DNA of 64,000 bases from Spinacia oleracea (Eukaryota > Streptophyta > Magnoliopsida > Caryophyllales > Amaranthaceae): contig NC_079492.1 of the NCBI RefSeq assembly GCF_020520425.1, positions 145,917,861 through 145,981,860 of the forward strand, in the 5' to 3' direction. Of the stretch, positions 34,105-43,297 are shown in pieces (within the stretch, counting starts at the first letter, position 1; every line of letters begins with the position of its first letter). The position numbers and the translations under genes were made by a program. The notes under the pieces were generated by a model. That model did no database searches, was not told where the DNA came from, and worked only from the letters and a program-made list of their open reading frames with translations.

Positions 34105-34303
34105 TACAAAGAGACACCGAAAAGTCAAATATCTCAATCCTTAAATGTTTCTTTATAGAATAGAGATAGGCTCATTAGCAACTTCCTTCTCCTATTATCA
34201 ATTTTATTAAATTTTTATTTTAGAAAACTTGGACATCAATTTCTAGCTCTTGTAATTGGTTAGGATAATAGAGAGTTGACTTTACACTAATGTAATTAGA
34301 CAT

Positions 34304-34311
34304 TATAAATA
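34304..34311 (+). promoter_or_regulatory. TATA box of cysteine-rich peptide gene 3
   Basis: TATAAATA in CATTATAAATAGAGAAG, 118 bp before the ATG at 34429. Confidence 0.8.
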
Positions 34312-34428
34312 GAGAAGTTGTGAATGAAAAGCAATCAAACAATTTTTTTTCAAGTACCTCTCCAAGCAAAATTAAGCTAATTATAAGAGATTAAAAGAGA
34401 TTAAGTGGTTGTTTGATTATCGATCAAA

Positions 34429-34764
34429 ATGACTTTCCCAAAAAATGTGAAGCCACTAATTTTTGTGCTTCTGCTCGTTTTCATGGCATCTAGTAATTAT
34501 CATACCTTATCTATCCCTTTCTTAATTAATTTAATTTAATTAGCTATATATATATATATAACTAATTATATTTGTTAGTAGTAATATTGATTAAGTGATT
34601 TCAAACTTGCAGATTTTGCATCAGGGCAGCAGTGGTGCACCTTACAAGGTTATCCATGTGGTCAAGGTTTAGACCCGTGTTGTGACGGACTATGGTGTAA
34701 TGCGGCAGTTATTGGTACTTGTTGTGGTGGTAGTGCGATGTGGTGGCCGTTATGCGATCGCTAA
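34429..34764 (+). CDS. Secreted 8-cysteine knottin-like peptide, copy 3
   Basis: Exons 34429-34492 and 34613-34764 (71 aa), with a 120-bp intron carrying no transposon, probably close to the ancestral form. The signal part starts MTFPKNVKPLIFVLLLV and the join reads MASNFASG. Mature spacing is C-x6-C-x6-CC-x4-C-x7-CC-x9-C, one residue longer in the last loop than copies 1 and 2 (GGSAMWWPL). The motif DPCCDGLWC is shared with copy 4. It ends CDR. Promoter, leader and 3' flank (to about 35030) match the other copies. The sequence from there to 35160 holds nothing recognisable. Confidence 0.85.
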
Positions 34765-35351
34765 TTAGTGAATCAAATGATAAATGGATGGTGTTGTATG
34801 TTGTATCGATTTCTTGTTTTTCTTATGTTTTGTTGTATTATTGTCATCTGATAAACACGTACATTATGTGTGTATTTGTACGTGTTTCTATTTCTTGTTC
34901 GTTATCGATGTTAAGAGTGATGGGTTGTTGATCATATATTGGTAATAATGTTTGTACTACCCATGGTCCCAAGGGCCTTTCTTTTGAACTCATTTACGAA
35001 TTTATGTTTGTATATATATCATCATCCCATTATAGCTATCAATAAAATAATTTATACGTTCTTAAATGTTAGTTGACTTTTTTTAAGTCTAAACTCAATA
35101 CAGAAACCATATTACTCCGTACAGTTGCTAACTTGCTATCGTGGAAAAACATTGTAATGTAGGCTCCGTTTGGTAGGGCGTAAAACGTTTTCATGAAAAA
35201 CGATTTTCCCCTTTTTAATCATTTTACGTTGTTTGGTTGGGTGAGGGATGTAAAACAATTTTACATGACTCCCTCAAAGGTGTAAAACCCTTTTCCATTT
35301 GAAAGGGAGGGAAACTACTTTTCCTTTTTTCCTCCTTACCTCCTCTTCTTT

Positions 35352-35543
35352 TATAGGAAATAGCTTTTATATTATTATTTCAATATTTACTCTAACTGAA
35401 TTCTGTTATCAGTTAGTTAGAAGTCCTCTACTGACTAGTATTTATACCCTCTTGTATTGCTTGAAACTTAAGCAATTCTTTCGGTTCAATCTTAATGTGA
35501 AATTCTCTCTGCTTTGCTTCCCTAAATTCTTCCAGTTTCTTCA
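35352..35543 (+). repeat. 5' LTR of the 5.2-kb copia element
   Basis: 192 bp. Ends with TTTCTTCA immediately before the primer-binding site. Contains TATTTATACCC as a possible TATA region. The terminal dinucleotides are TA...CA rather than the usual TG...CA. Confidence 0.93.
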
Positions 35544-35743
35544 TGGTATCAGAGCTTAATCTCTGTTAAGAGGTTGAGGTTTCTCTAAAATTCGAGAATT
35601 GTATTCGTTGATCCTGATTTCTTAAACTGAAAGTGTTTGATATTAGAGAATTGCTGAATTTCTGTTGCGAAATTTCTTGCGATTGCGAAATTTCTTGCAC
35701 AAAAATTGATTGAAAGGATTATTGCTGGTGTTGATTACTGCAA

Positions 35744-38700
35744 ATGGCGATTGAAAACAATGACAGTGATGGTTCTCAAACAAATTCTGGAGGTAACAGC
35801 AACAATTTTGATCCTTATTTCATAGCTAATTCAGATAATCCTACTTCTACTTTAGTTGCAATTCCATTTTCTGGTGTGAATTTTGTTCGCTGGAGTAGAA
35901 ATGTTAAGAGAGCTTTGATTGCGAAGAATAAGGAAGGTTTTATAAATGGTGAATTGACTAAACCTGCTGTTAATCATAAGGATTACTTGAAGTGGAAACG
36001 AGCTGACTTCATGGTTGTAAGCTGGATTCTGAGTTCTATGAATCATGATCTAGCTGATGATTTTGGCTATATTGATAATGCTGCTGAATTATGGCAAGAA
36101 TTAACTGAAAGATTTGGACAATCTAATGGTCCATTAATCTATCAGCTAAAGAAGGAAATAGAGAATTTAACTCAAGAAAATATGACTATAGTGTCATATT
36201 ACAGTAAGTTGAAGAAGTTGTGGGATGAAATGCAAACTTTGAGAGCTTTTCCTACTTGTACTTGTGGTGCAATGCTGGCTTGTAATTGTCAGTTCTTGAA
36301 GAAGATGGCTGAATTTGAAGAGGAAGACAAAATGATGAAGTTTCTACTTGGCTTGAATGGAGGTTTTGATAGCACAATCACCAATGTCTTGGCTATGGAT
36401 CCTATGCCAAATCTGAATAGAGTTTTTTCAATTACTCAACAAATTGAAAAACAGAAGGAAGTGAGCAATGCTGTTGCTGAGTACAACACCATGAGCAGTA
36501 GTGCTATGGCAGCACAATCTTACAAAGGAAGCCAAGTTCAGAAATATACTGGAAATCATGGAAAGAAAGACTGGAAAGATCTGAAGAAAGAAAAACTGAA
36601 CAAAACTTGCTCTTATTGTAAGGGGAAGGGACACACCATAGAACAATGTTTCAAGATAATTGGCTATCCTGATTGGTACAATTCTATCAAGGCTGCTAAA
36701 GGTAGTGGTTCAAATGGCACCAGATTTGCTGCTCATGTTAATTCTGCAAATGATGTTAGTGATGATCCTCTTGATAATTCTGCTGGTGATGCTGGTATGG
36801 TAAACAATGCAATGCTCAATGCTATTTGTCAGGAAGTTATGAAGGTAATGAAAGGACAACAGCCACAAAACAGTGACACAAATGGAGCCAGTTGTTCTTA
36901 TGCAAACTATGCAGGTACAATCTCTCATTCTTTCAATTGTACTACAGTTAAATATAATCATGGTGTGTGGATAGTTGATTCTGGTGCTTGTGATCATATG
37001 ACTTTTGATGAGAGTATATTGACCAACATAAGAGTTCTTAACCAGCCTATCAAAGTTGGTTTGCCTGATGGAACTCAGATGACAGTGGAGAAATTAGGAG
37101 ATACTCAACTTAGTGATAATCTGACCTTGCATGATGTGTTGCTTGTCAAAGGTTTTAAACATAATCTGTTGTCCATTGGAAGATTGATTGAGCATGCTGG
37201 TACTGTGGTAACATTCACTAGAACTGGATACATTTTCCAGGACCCTTCTAATTCCAAGATAATTGGTGCTGGAAAAAGGACAAATGGACTCTATTATTTT
37301 GTCAGAACTACAACTGATGTCAATCAAGGTATATCTTCTCAATTGCCAAGTTGCAATGCTGTTGATAGTGTGGTTGATGTACATATGACCAGATTGCCAA
37401 ATAAAACTGCTACCAGTGTTTCTCAATCAAAGGGTGACACTAAAAATCATCTGGATTTGTTACATGCTAGATTGGGACATCCTTCTTTGTCAAAAATGAA
37501 GTTTGTAAATGCTGAATATTGCAAAGGTGTCACTGAATATAACTGTGATGTGTGTTATAGTTCTAAACATCATAAATTTCCTTTTAATGTGAGTACTAGC
37601 AGAGCAGCTGCATGTTTTGATTTGATACACATTGATCTTTGGGGTTCATATAGAATCAGAAATCTGGATGGTGCCTCATATTTCTTAACTATAGTTGATG
37701 ATCATAGCAGAATCACTTGGACATATTTGATTCATAACAAATTGCAGGTTCAGAATGTTGTATCTGAATTCCTTTCAATGGTTCAAACTCAGTTTAACCA
37801 AAAGGTTAAGAAAATAAGATCTGACAATGGCACTGAAATAGTCAATGAGTCCTGCAGAAACATTTTTGCTAATAAAGGAATTTTGCTTGAAAAGAGTGTA
37901 CCTTATGTTCCTCAACAAAATGGTAGAGTTGAGAGAAAACATAGGAGTTTGCTTGAGATTGCCAGAGCTTTAAGGTTTCATGCAGGTCTACCTAAAAAGT
38001 TCTGGGGTGAATGTATTCTTACAGCTACTCATCTGCTCAACAAGATTCCATCCAAAGTTTTGAATGGCAAAACACCATTTGAAATTATGTTCCATACATT
38101 GCCTGTTTATGACACTCTCAGAGTTTTTGGATCTCTTTGTTTTGCTCATAATTCAAATATTCAAAGAGATAAATTTGATTCCAGAACAAAAAGATGTGTG
38201 TTCATTGGGTATCCTGCTGGTTGCAAAGCTTTTAAATTATATGATCTTGATACTCACAAGGTGTTTGTTTCTAGGGATGTGATCTTTTTTGAGACAATTT
38301 TTCCCTACAAACTATCTTCTGAAACTCTTCCTTCTGTTACTCTCACTTCTCAATTGGTTGATTTTAGTACCAGTTCTTGTCCATCTCCCACTCAAACCTT
38401 TACACCACTTGATTCTTCTAGTCCTTCTGTTTCTCTTACTCACCATAATGACCTTACAAATTCTTCTCCTCCACATTCTCCTGTTACTCACACTCACTCA
38501 ACTCCATCTAATTCTGCGGAATCTATACCTGATTCTGTTACTTCTAATACATCTCCTATTTCTCAGCCTGACATTGCTCAGAATGAAATTATTCCTGCTC
38601 CCCAAAGACAATCTACAAGACTTATCAAACCTTCTGTAATTCTACAGAATTTTGTTGGTAGTTACATTCCTCACAGGGATGTGCCAGAACCACAAACTAG

Positions 38701-40393
38701 TGAATCTCTCTCCTTTTCTGTTGCCCCTTCTTTGCTCAATAAAGGAGATCATTTTCTTCACACTGATGATAATTGGGTATTGGGATTAGCTCTAGATAGC
38801 TATGATACTTGGGATTCTCTTGCTTTCTCTGTCTTTCAATCTCCAAATGATCCAAAAACCTATCTTCAAGCTAAAGATGATGACAATTGGATAGCAGCCA
38901 TGGAAAAGGAAATAGTTGCCCTTGAAAGTAATGATACTTGGGACTTAACTGTGTTGCCTAAAGACAAGAAGGCCATAGGTTCAAAATGGGTGTACAGAAC
39001 TAAACTGAATCCAGACTACAGCATTGATAAACACAAAGCTAGACTTGTTGCCATTGGTTATCAACAAGTTGAAGGGAGAGATTTCACTCAAACTTTTTCT
39101 CCTGTTGCTAAACTAGCTACTGTGAGAATAGTTATAGCCTTAGCTGCTGCTAAAGGGTGGTCTTTGTGTCAACTTGATGTGAACAATGCTTTTCTGCATG
39201 GTTTCTTGGATGAAGAGGTGTACATGAAGCCCCCTGCTGGATATACAAAAGCTAAACCTGGTGAGGTTTGTAGACTTAAAAGGTCAATTTATGGTTTAAA
39301 GCAGGCTTCAAGACAATGGAACAAGGAACTTAGTAAATTTCTGAAACTGTTGAAATTTCAGCAATCTACACAGGATTATTCTTTGTTCACCAGAAATCTT
39401 GATGGAGAATTTTTGGTGCTTTTAGTCTATGTTGATGATATTATGCTGACTGGTACTTCTTTAACTCAAATGGAAGAAGTCAAAACTGCTCTGGATCAAG
39501 AATTTACAATCAAGGATTTAGGCCAACTGACTTATTTCTTGGGGATTGAGGTTCACAGAACGGATAAGGGCATTTTTCTCTCACAAAATAAGTATATTAG
39601 TGACATTCTTGCAGATGCTGGTATGCTAGATTGTGAGTCTGCTCCTGCCCCTCTCTCTTGTGGACTTAAATTGTCTACTGATATTGGTGATCTCATAGAT
39701 GAACCAGATGTATACAGGAGACTTGTTGGAAGGTTATTATACCTAAGCATCACAAGACCAGATTTATCTTATTGTGTCCAACATTTAAGTCAGTTTGTGC
39801 ATTCTCCAAGGGTGCCACATTTGCGTGCTGCACTTCATGTTCTCAAATATCTTAAAGGCACTTTGGAACATGGATTATGGTATTCTTCTAACACTGATTT
39901 GCAGCTATCTGCTTATAGTGATGCTGACTGGAGTTCTTGTCAGTACAGCAGTAGATCTCTTACTGCTTATGCTGTTTTCCTTGGTTCTAATTTGGTTTCT
40001 TGGAAAACCAAAAAGCAAAAGAGTGTCAGCAAATCCTCTGCTGAAGCAGAATACAGAAGTATGTCTGCAACTGCTAGTGAATTAGTTTGGATACAAGGTC
40101 TTCTAGAGGATCTTCAAGTTAATATTCAGCTACCTATCACTCTTCACTGTGATAACACTTCAGCTGAGCATCTTGCACACAACCCAGTTTATCATGACAA
40201 GACCAAACATCTCAAAAGAGAAATGCATTACATAAGGGAGCAAGTTGAAGCTGGTTTTATCAAAACATCTCATGTTCCTAGCTCTCAGCAACTGGCAGAT
40301 TTACTCACTAAACCTCTTGCTTCCTCACTTCATCATATGCTATCTGCCAAGCTTGGACTTTTATCCAAGGTCCAGCTTGAAGGGGGAGTATAG
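35744..40393 (+). CDS. Copia Gag-Pol polyprotein, 1549 aa, intact
   Basis: Gag with a UBN2/retrotran_gag-like region (about 40-260), then the CCHC knuckle CSYCKGKGHTIEQC (about 289-302). Aspartic protease WIVDSGACDHM (about 408-418). Integrase zinc region with LGHPSL and CDVC (about 577-605), core with D in HIDLWG, D in RSDNGTE and E in GRVERKHR (about 628-730). Reverse transcriptase with YVDDIML near 1228, RNase H with SDADWSSC near 1392 and the AEAEYRSM block. Length and order are normal for Ty1/copia. The stop codon (40391-40393) lies inside the 3' LTR and the purine tract is part of the last codons. Gag similarity suggests the same broad lineage as the minus-strand element at 43130-46670. 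Confidence 0.95.
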   Translation: MAIENNDSDGSQTNSGGNSNNFDPYFIANSDNPTSTLVAIPFSGVNFVRWSRNVKRALIAKNKEGFINGELTKPAVNHKDYLKWKRADFMVVSWILSSMNHDLADDFGYIDNAAELWQELTERFGQSNGPLIYQLKKEIENLTQENMTIVSYYSKLKKLWDEMQTLRAFPTCTCGAMLACNCQFLKKMAEFEEEDKMMKFLLGLNGGFDSTITNVLAMDPMPNLNRVFSITQQIEKQKEVSNAVAEYNTMSSSAMAAQSYKGSQVQKYTGNHGKKDWKDLKKEKLNKTCSYCKGKGHTIEQCFKIIGYPDWYNSIKAAKGSGSNGTRFAAHVNSANDVSDDPLDNSAGDAGMVNNAMLNAICQEVMKVMKGQQPQNSDTNGASCSYANYAGTISHSFNCTTVKYNHGVWIVDSGACDHMTFDESILTNIRVLNQPIKVGLPDGTQMTVEKLGDTQLSDNLTLHDVLLVKGFKHNLLSIGRLIEHAGTVVTFTRTGYIFQDPSNSKIIGAGKRTNGLYYFVRTTTDVNQGISSQLPSCNAVDSVVDVHMTRLPNKTATSVSQSKGDTKNHLDLLHARLGHPSLSKMKFVNAEYCKGVTEYNCDVCYSSKHHKFPFNVSTSRAAACFDLIHIDLWGSYRIRNLDGASYFLTIVDDHSRITWTYLIHNKLQVQNVVSEFLSMVQTQFNQKVKKIRSDNGTEIVNESCRNIFANKGILLEKSVPYVPQQNGRVERKHRSLLEIARALRFHAGLPKKFWGECILTATHLLNKIPSKVLNGKTPFEIMFHTLPVYDTLRVFGSLCFAHNSNIQRDKFDSRTKRCVFIGYPAGCKAFKLYDLDTHKVFVSRDVIFFETIFPYKLSSETLPSVTLTSQLVDFSTSSCPSPTQTFTPLDSSSPSVSLTHHNDLTNSSPPHSPVTHTHSTPSNSAESIPDSVTSNTSPISQPDIAQNEIIPAPQRQSTRLIKPSVILQNFVGSYIPHRDVPEPQTSESLSFSVAPSLLNKGDHFLHTDDNWVLGLALDSYDTWDSLAFSVFQSPNDPKTYLQAKDDDNWIAAMEKEIVALESNDTWDLTVLPKDKKAIGSKWVYRTKLNPDYSIDKHKARLVAIGYQQVEGRDFTQTFSPVAKLATVRIVIALAAAKGWSLCQLDVNNAFLHGFLDEEVYMKPPAGYTKAKPGEVCRLKRSIYGLKQASRQWNKELSKFLKLLKFQQSTQDYSLFTRNLDGEFLVLLVYVDDIMLTGTSLTQMEEVKTALDQEFTIKDLGQLTYFLGIEVHRTDKGIFLSQNKYISDILADAGMLDCESAPAPLSCGLKLSTDIGDLIDEPDVYRRLVGRLLYLSITRPDLSYCVQHLSQFVHSPRVPHLRAALHVLKYLKGTLEHGLWYSSNTDLQLSAYSDADWSSCQYSSRSLTAYAVFLGSNLVSWKTKKQKSVSKSSAEAEYRSMSATASELVWIQGLLEDLQVNIQLPITLHCDNTSAEHLAHNPVYHDKTKHLKREMHYIREQVEAGFIKTSHVPSSQQLADLLTKPLASSLHHMLSAKLGLLSKVQLEGGV

Positions 40394-40580
40394 GAAATAG
40401 CTTTTATATTATTATTTCAATATTTACTCTAACTGAATTCTGTTATCAGTTAGTTAGAAGTCCTCTACTGACTAGTATTTATACCCTCTTGTATTGCTTG
40501 AAACTTAAGCAATTCTTTCGGTTCAATCTTAATGTGAAATTCTCTCTGCTTTGCTTCCCTAAATTCTTCCAGTTTCTTCA
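40389..40580 (+). repeat. 3' LTR of the 5.2-kb copia element
   Basis: 192 bp, identical by eye to the 5' LTR, followed by the TCTTT duplication. Confidence 0.93.
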
Positions 40581-40641
40581 TCTTTCTTCCCCTCAATCTT
40601 CACCATCTTCTCCCATTTCCCTTTAAGTTACCAAACAAAGA

Positions 40642-41859
40642 AAAACTAGTTTGCCATGGTCCATGGATGTTCCTCCGTGAGAGTGAAGGGATTGAATTGT
40701 AGAAAGTAACACGGTCCTTCTCCTAAAAACTTTTTTCTGAATTTGAAATTATATTTTTGTTGTAATTTTGTAAAGAATAAAAAGGGACGGAGAAAGTAGT
40801 AGTAATTCGTAATTACTATCCAGAATTCCGGATCACTTTGGAGCGTCTTCACTCTAAGAATTATGTGGAACAATTTTTTTTACTAGGTACAACACAACTA
40901 AGTGAATCAAAATCAAAGAACTCGATCTGCATTATAAGGATTATAGCACAGCTAGCTTTCATTAGCGATTAATTAAGGTTGACAATTTCATCTGAACCCG
41001 CTGGATAACCATCCACTAGATCCAGCTAAATCGATAAAAATCCGAGTAAAAGCGGATGGTAAACGGATGATTCGGGTGGAGATTCATCCAGTCGGATTCA
41101 GGTGGAGATTCATCCAACCCATCATCACTCCATCACCTGATCCATATATCAATCCATTCGTTAAAGATCGTAAGCAACTTAATTCCTTCTCCTATACTCA
41201 TACGGAGTATCTATTAATGATTTTTAAATTCACAAGATATTGTACGCCCAAGGTGTACAATAAATTTAATGTACACCAAAATAACTTTTACCCATTTTTG
41301 TAACTTTTAATAATATTTTAATTAATTTTTATATTAAGAAAAAAATGGATAGGTATACATTTTAAAAGGTTAAATGATTAAATTTTATATATTATTAGTA
41401 ATTTTGGAAAAAAAAATTTATTAAAATAAAAAAAATTATCACTAAAAAATAGATAACTTTAACATATATAAGGGTAATATCCGGTGTACAATATTTATCG
41501 TACACCACATGTAAATAAGAATTTGTGTTTTTGATATTGAACATTAATTTCATAGCTTTGCAATTGGTTAGAATAATTGTCTAAACGAGGTTAATAAAAT
41601 TACACTTTTTTTGTGTGGAAATTACAAACAAATGTCTTACACGCAAATGGTGTATCATAATTTGGGGTAACTTTTACCAAGTTTTTGTTTCGTTAACTTT
41701 TATACTATGAAGTGTTTTTGTATGGATAAACTTTTTAATTAAAGGATTACATGATTATCTTTAAACATTATGAAGAGATAATTTTTGTTCAAAAGACAAA
41801 TTTTAACTTCATATCCGCCTTATCATATTTATTTTACGCCAAATGTAATTAAGAGTTTG
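40642..41859. other. Intergenic, no supported gene
   Basis: Contains a short tandem repeat GGTGGAGATTCATCCA (41076-41117) and two GTGTACAAT / GTACACCA blocks (41254-41277 and 41490-41508). No coding feature recognised. Confidence 0.5.
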
Positions 41860-41985
41860 TAAATTACCAAATTATTACACGTTATAAGTAGAGAAATTGT
41901 GAATGATAATCCCATCAAACGAATTTCTTAAGTAACTCTCCAAGAAAAATTAAGCTAATTATAAGAAATTAATTAGTTGATAAGT
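41860..41985 (+). pseudogene. Promoter/leader relic of a fifth cysteine-rich peptide gene
   Basis: The sequence ACGTTATAAGTAGAGAAATT, then CATCAAACGAATTTCTTAAG, CTCTCCAAG and AATTAAGCTAATTATAAG follows the promoter and leader of genes 1-4 in order. TATAAATA is changed to TATAAGTA. Homology ends just before the position of the ATG; no exon 1 or exon 2 was found up to 43.1 kb. Confidence 0.75.
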
Positions 41986-42654
41986 TATACGTAGTATAAG
42001 AAGTTCACTATTCCTTTTGTGTTCTTTTGTTTCTGTTTTAGTTCAGTTTCGGTTTCTGGTTCTTTAATTTCTAGCTGGAGTTTTGTGCTTACTTTCTCAC
42101 CAATTACAGATACCATAATTATTCAAAGTGAATTTTAAGTATAGAAAAAAGAGAGTTGAAATTTTTAATTATCCCATGATTCCATCACATGATCTCCGTA
42201 CTAATTACTCCGTATGAGTTATTGACATTGACAATCAAGTTAAAATATTAACTCAGATTTAATCACTACGGAGTAATATAATGTCAACGAAATTCATTAG
42301 CACCTTCCTTCTCCTTTTCTCGTAATTTATTTATTTATTTTTTAAATTTTAATTAAAATAACACAAAGTCGAGTTTAATTACTTTTTTTTTTTCCAGCGA
42401 ATAAGGCAATATAAATTGAGGGTTTTTAATATGGCTTAGCCGCAGATCATGAGCCGCTGAACCATGGTCGCCACAACAATTTTCGTGCAGCTGGCCATGG
42501 TTCTAGGCTTCTAGCCGCGATTCTTGTGCGGCATCGCACATGCTTGTTAATTAATTTTCAATGCAATATACTACGTATCTAACTATCTATCACTATATTC
42601 TTATAACAAAAATTGCTTCAACAATGGTCATTTTATTGGTGTGTTATATTTTGT

Positions 42655-42920
42655 CAAAATTGACGGTGTTGATAAAGATGGATATAGGTCGGGACGAGCT
42701 TTATGTTGAGCCGATGTGTCTTGGCCCTATACGGGTTTGACCCCATGCCAATCCCACTTATTTTATGCCCGGGCCAAGCTGAAAATTTCAAAAATGCAGC
42801 ACTCACGAGTCACGACCCAAACCCACGTGCCCCATGCTAGGTCGGACTACTTCTTCGTGCCTACACCTAATTTCACTTAATTTAACGTGTTTTATTGTTA
42901 TTGGTCGTGTCGTACTTTAA
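42655..42920 (+). repeat. Array spacer repeat A, copy 3
   Basis: Contains GTTGATAAAGATGGATATAG and CTAATTTCACTTAATTTAACG as in copies at 23240 and 32455, with more divergence. The stretch 41986-42654 between the relic and this block shows no gene. Confidence 0.65.
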
Positions 42921-43129
42921 ACAAAAGTACTAAAAAAAAGTACAAAATTATGAAGAAAAACAAGAGAAGAAAGATGCTATATGAATTATCGGTATATACG
43001 CCAGCTAGACAAGTACTCCATGTTTAATTTACTTCAAATCATATGAAGTCGGTCGATAAATTTTTAAAGACATTTGGAGCAAAGTCTTTCTATATGCTTT
43101 AAGGAAAAAGGATAAAGGAAAAAGCATAT

Positions 43130-43290
43130 TGTCAAATATTGTGCAATCTCGTATATTCTCATTAATAACACACGTATATATAGTACAACTCAGTTACCTA
43201 AACCCTAGGTACACATTAGGTAACTCACCATAGTTAGGACTCTACAGAATATTCACAGAATAATATCTAATATCTTAACATATCTTAACA
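43130..43290 (-). repeat. 3' LTR of the integrase-less copia element
   Basis: 161 bp. In plus-strand terms it runs TGTCAAATATTG to ATCTTAACA. The last 20 bp hold a tandem ATATCTTAACA pair. Confidence 0.92.
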
Positions 43291-43297
43291 TCCCCCC

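Larger units (their letters stand above)
32700..34260 (+). repeat. Array spacer repeat B, copy 3 (upstream of peptide gene 3)
   Basis: Carries GGTGTATACGCCAGCTAGAC, CATTCGACAATTGTTAATTG, ATTTTCATTAATTATATTC and ATAGGTGATCCCATG in order, ending in CATCAATTTCTAGCTCTTG. It contains a Helitron (32857-33131) and MITE family M copy 2 (33588-34104) and leads directly into the promoter of gene 3. Confidence 0.7.
35352..40580 (+). mobile_element. Complete Ty1/copia retrotransposon, identical LTRs
   Basis: LTRs at 35352-35543 and 40389-40580, each 192 bp, running TATAGGAAATAGC to CAGTTTCTTCA with no difference seen by eye. TCTTT flanks both sides (35347-35351 and 40581-40585). The primer site TGGTATCAGAGC starts at 35544, complementary to initiator tRNA-Met; a purine tract GAAGGGGGAG precedes the 3' LTR. 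With an uninterrupted polyprotein, this looks recently inserted and possibly still competent. Confidence 0.95.
35161..40641. mobile_element. Possible MITE host site (~255 bp) split by the copia element
   Basis: The left part begins GGCTCCGTTTGGTAGGGCG and the right part ends TTACCAAACAAAG, so GTTTGGTA is repeated in inverse orientation. These words are common at plant MITE ends. Removing 35352-40585 leaves about 250 bp. Inverted repeats are short and no target duplication was fixed. Confidence 0.35.

Noticed and set aside
38289-38639. Leu-rich 116-codon plus-strand frame resembling a membrane protein
   Set aside because: It is a shadow frame of the Ser/Thr/Pro-rich linker in the copia polyprotein.
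42015-42110. A remnant of MITE family M near the fifth gene relic
   Set aside because: A few shared words (GGTTTCTGGTTC, TGCTTACTTTCTCACC) were noticed, but not enough collinear sequence to support the call.
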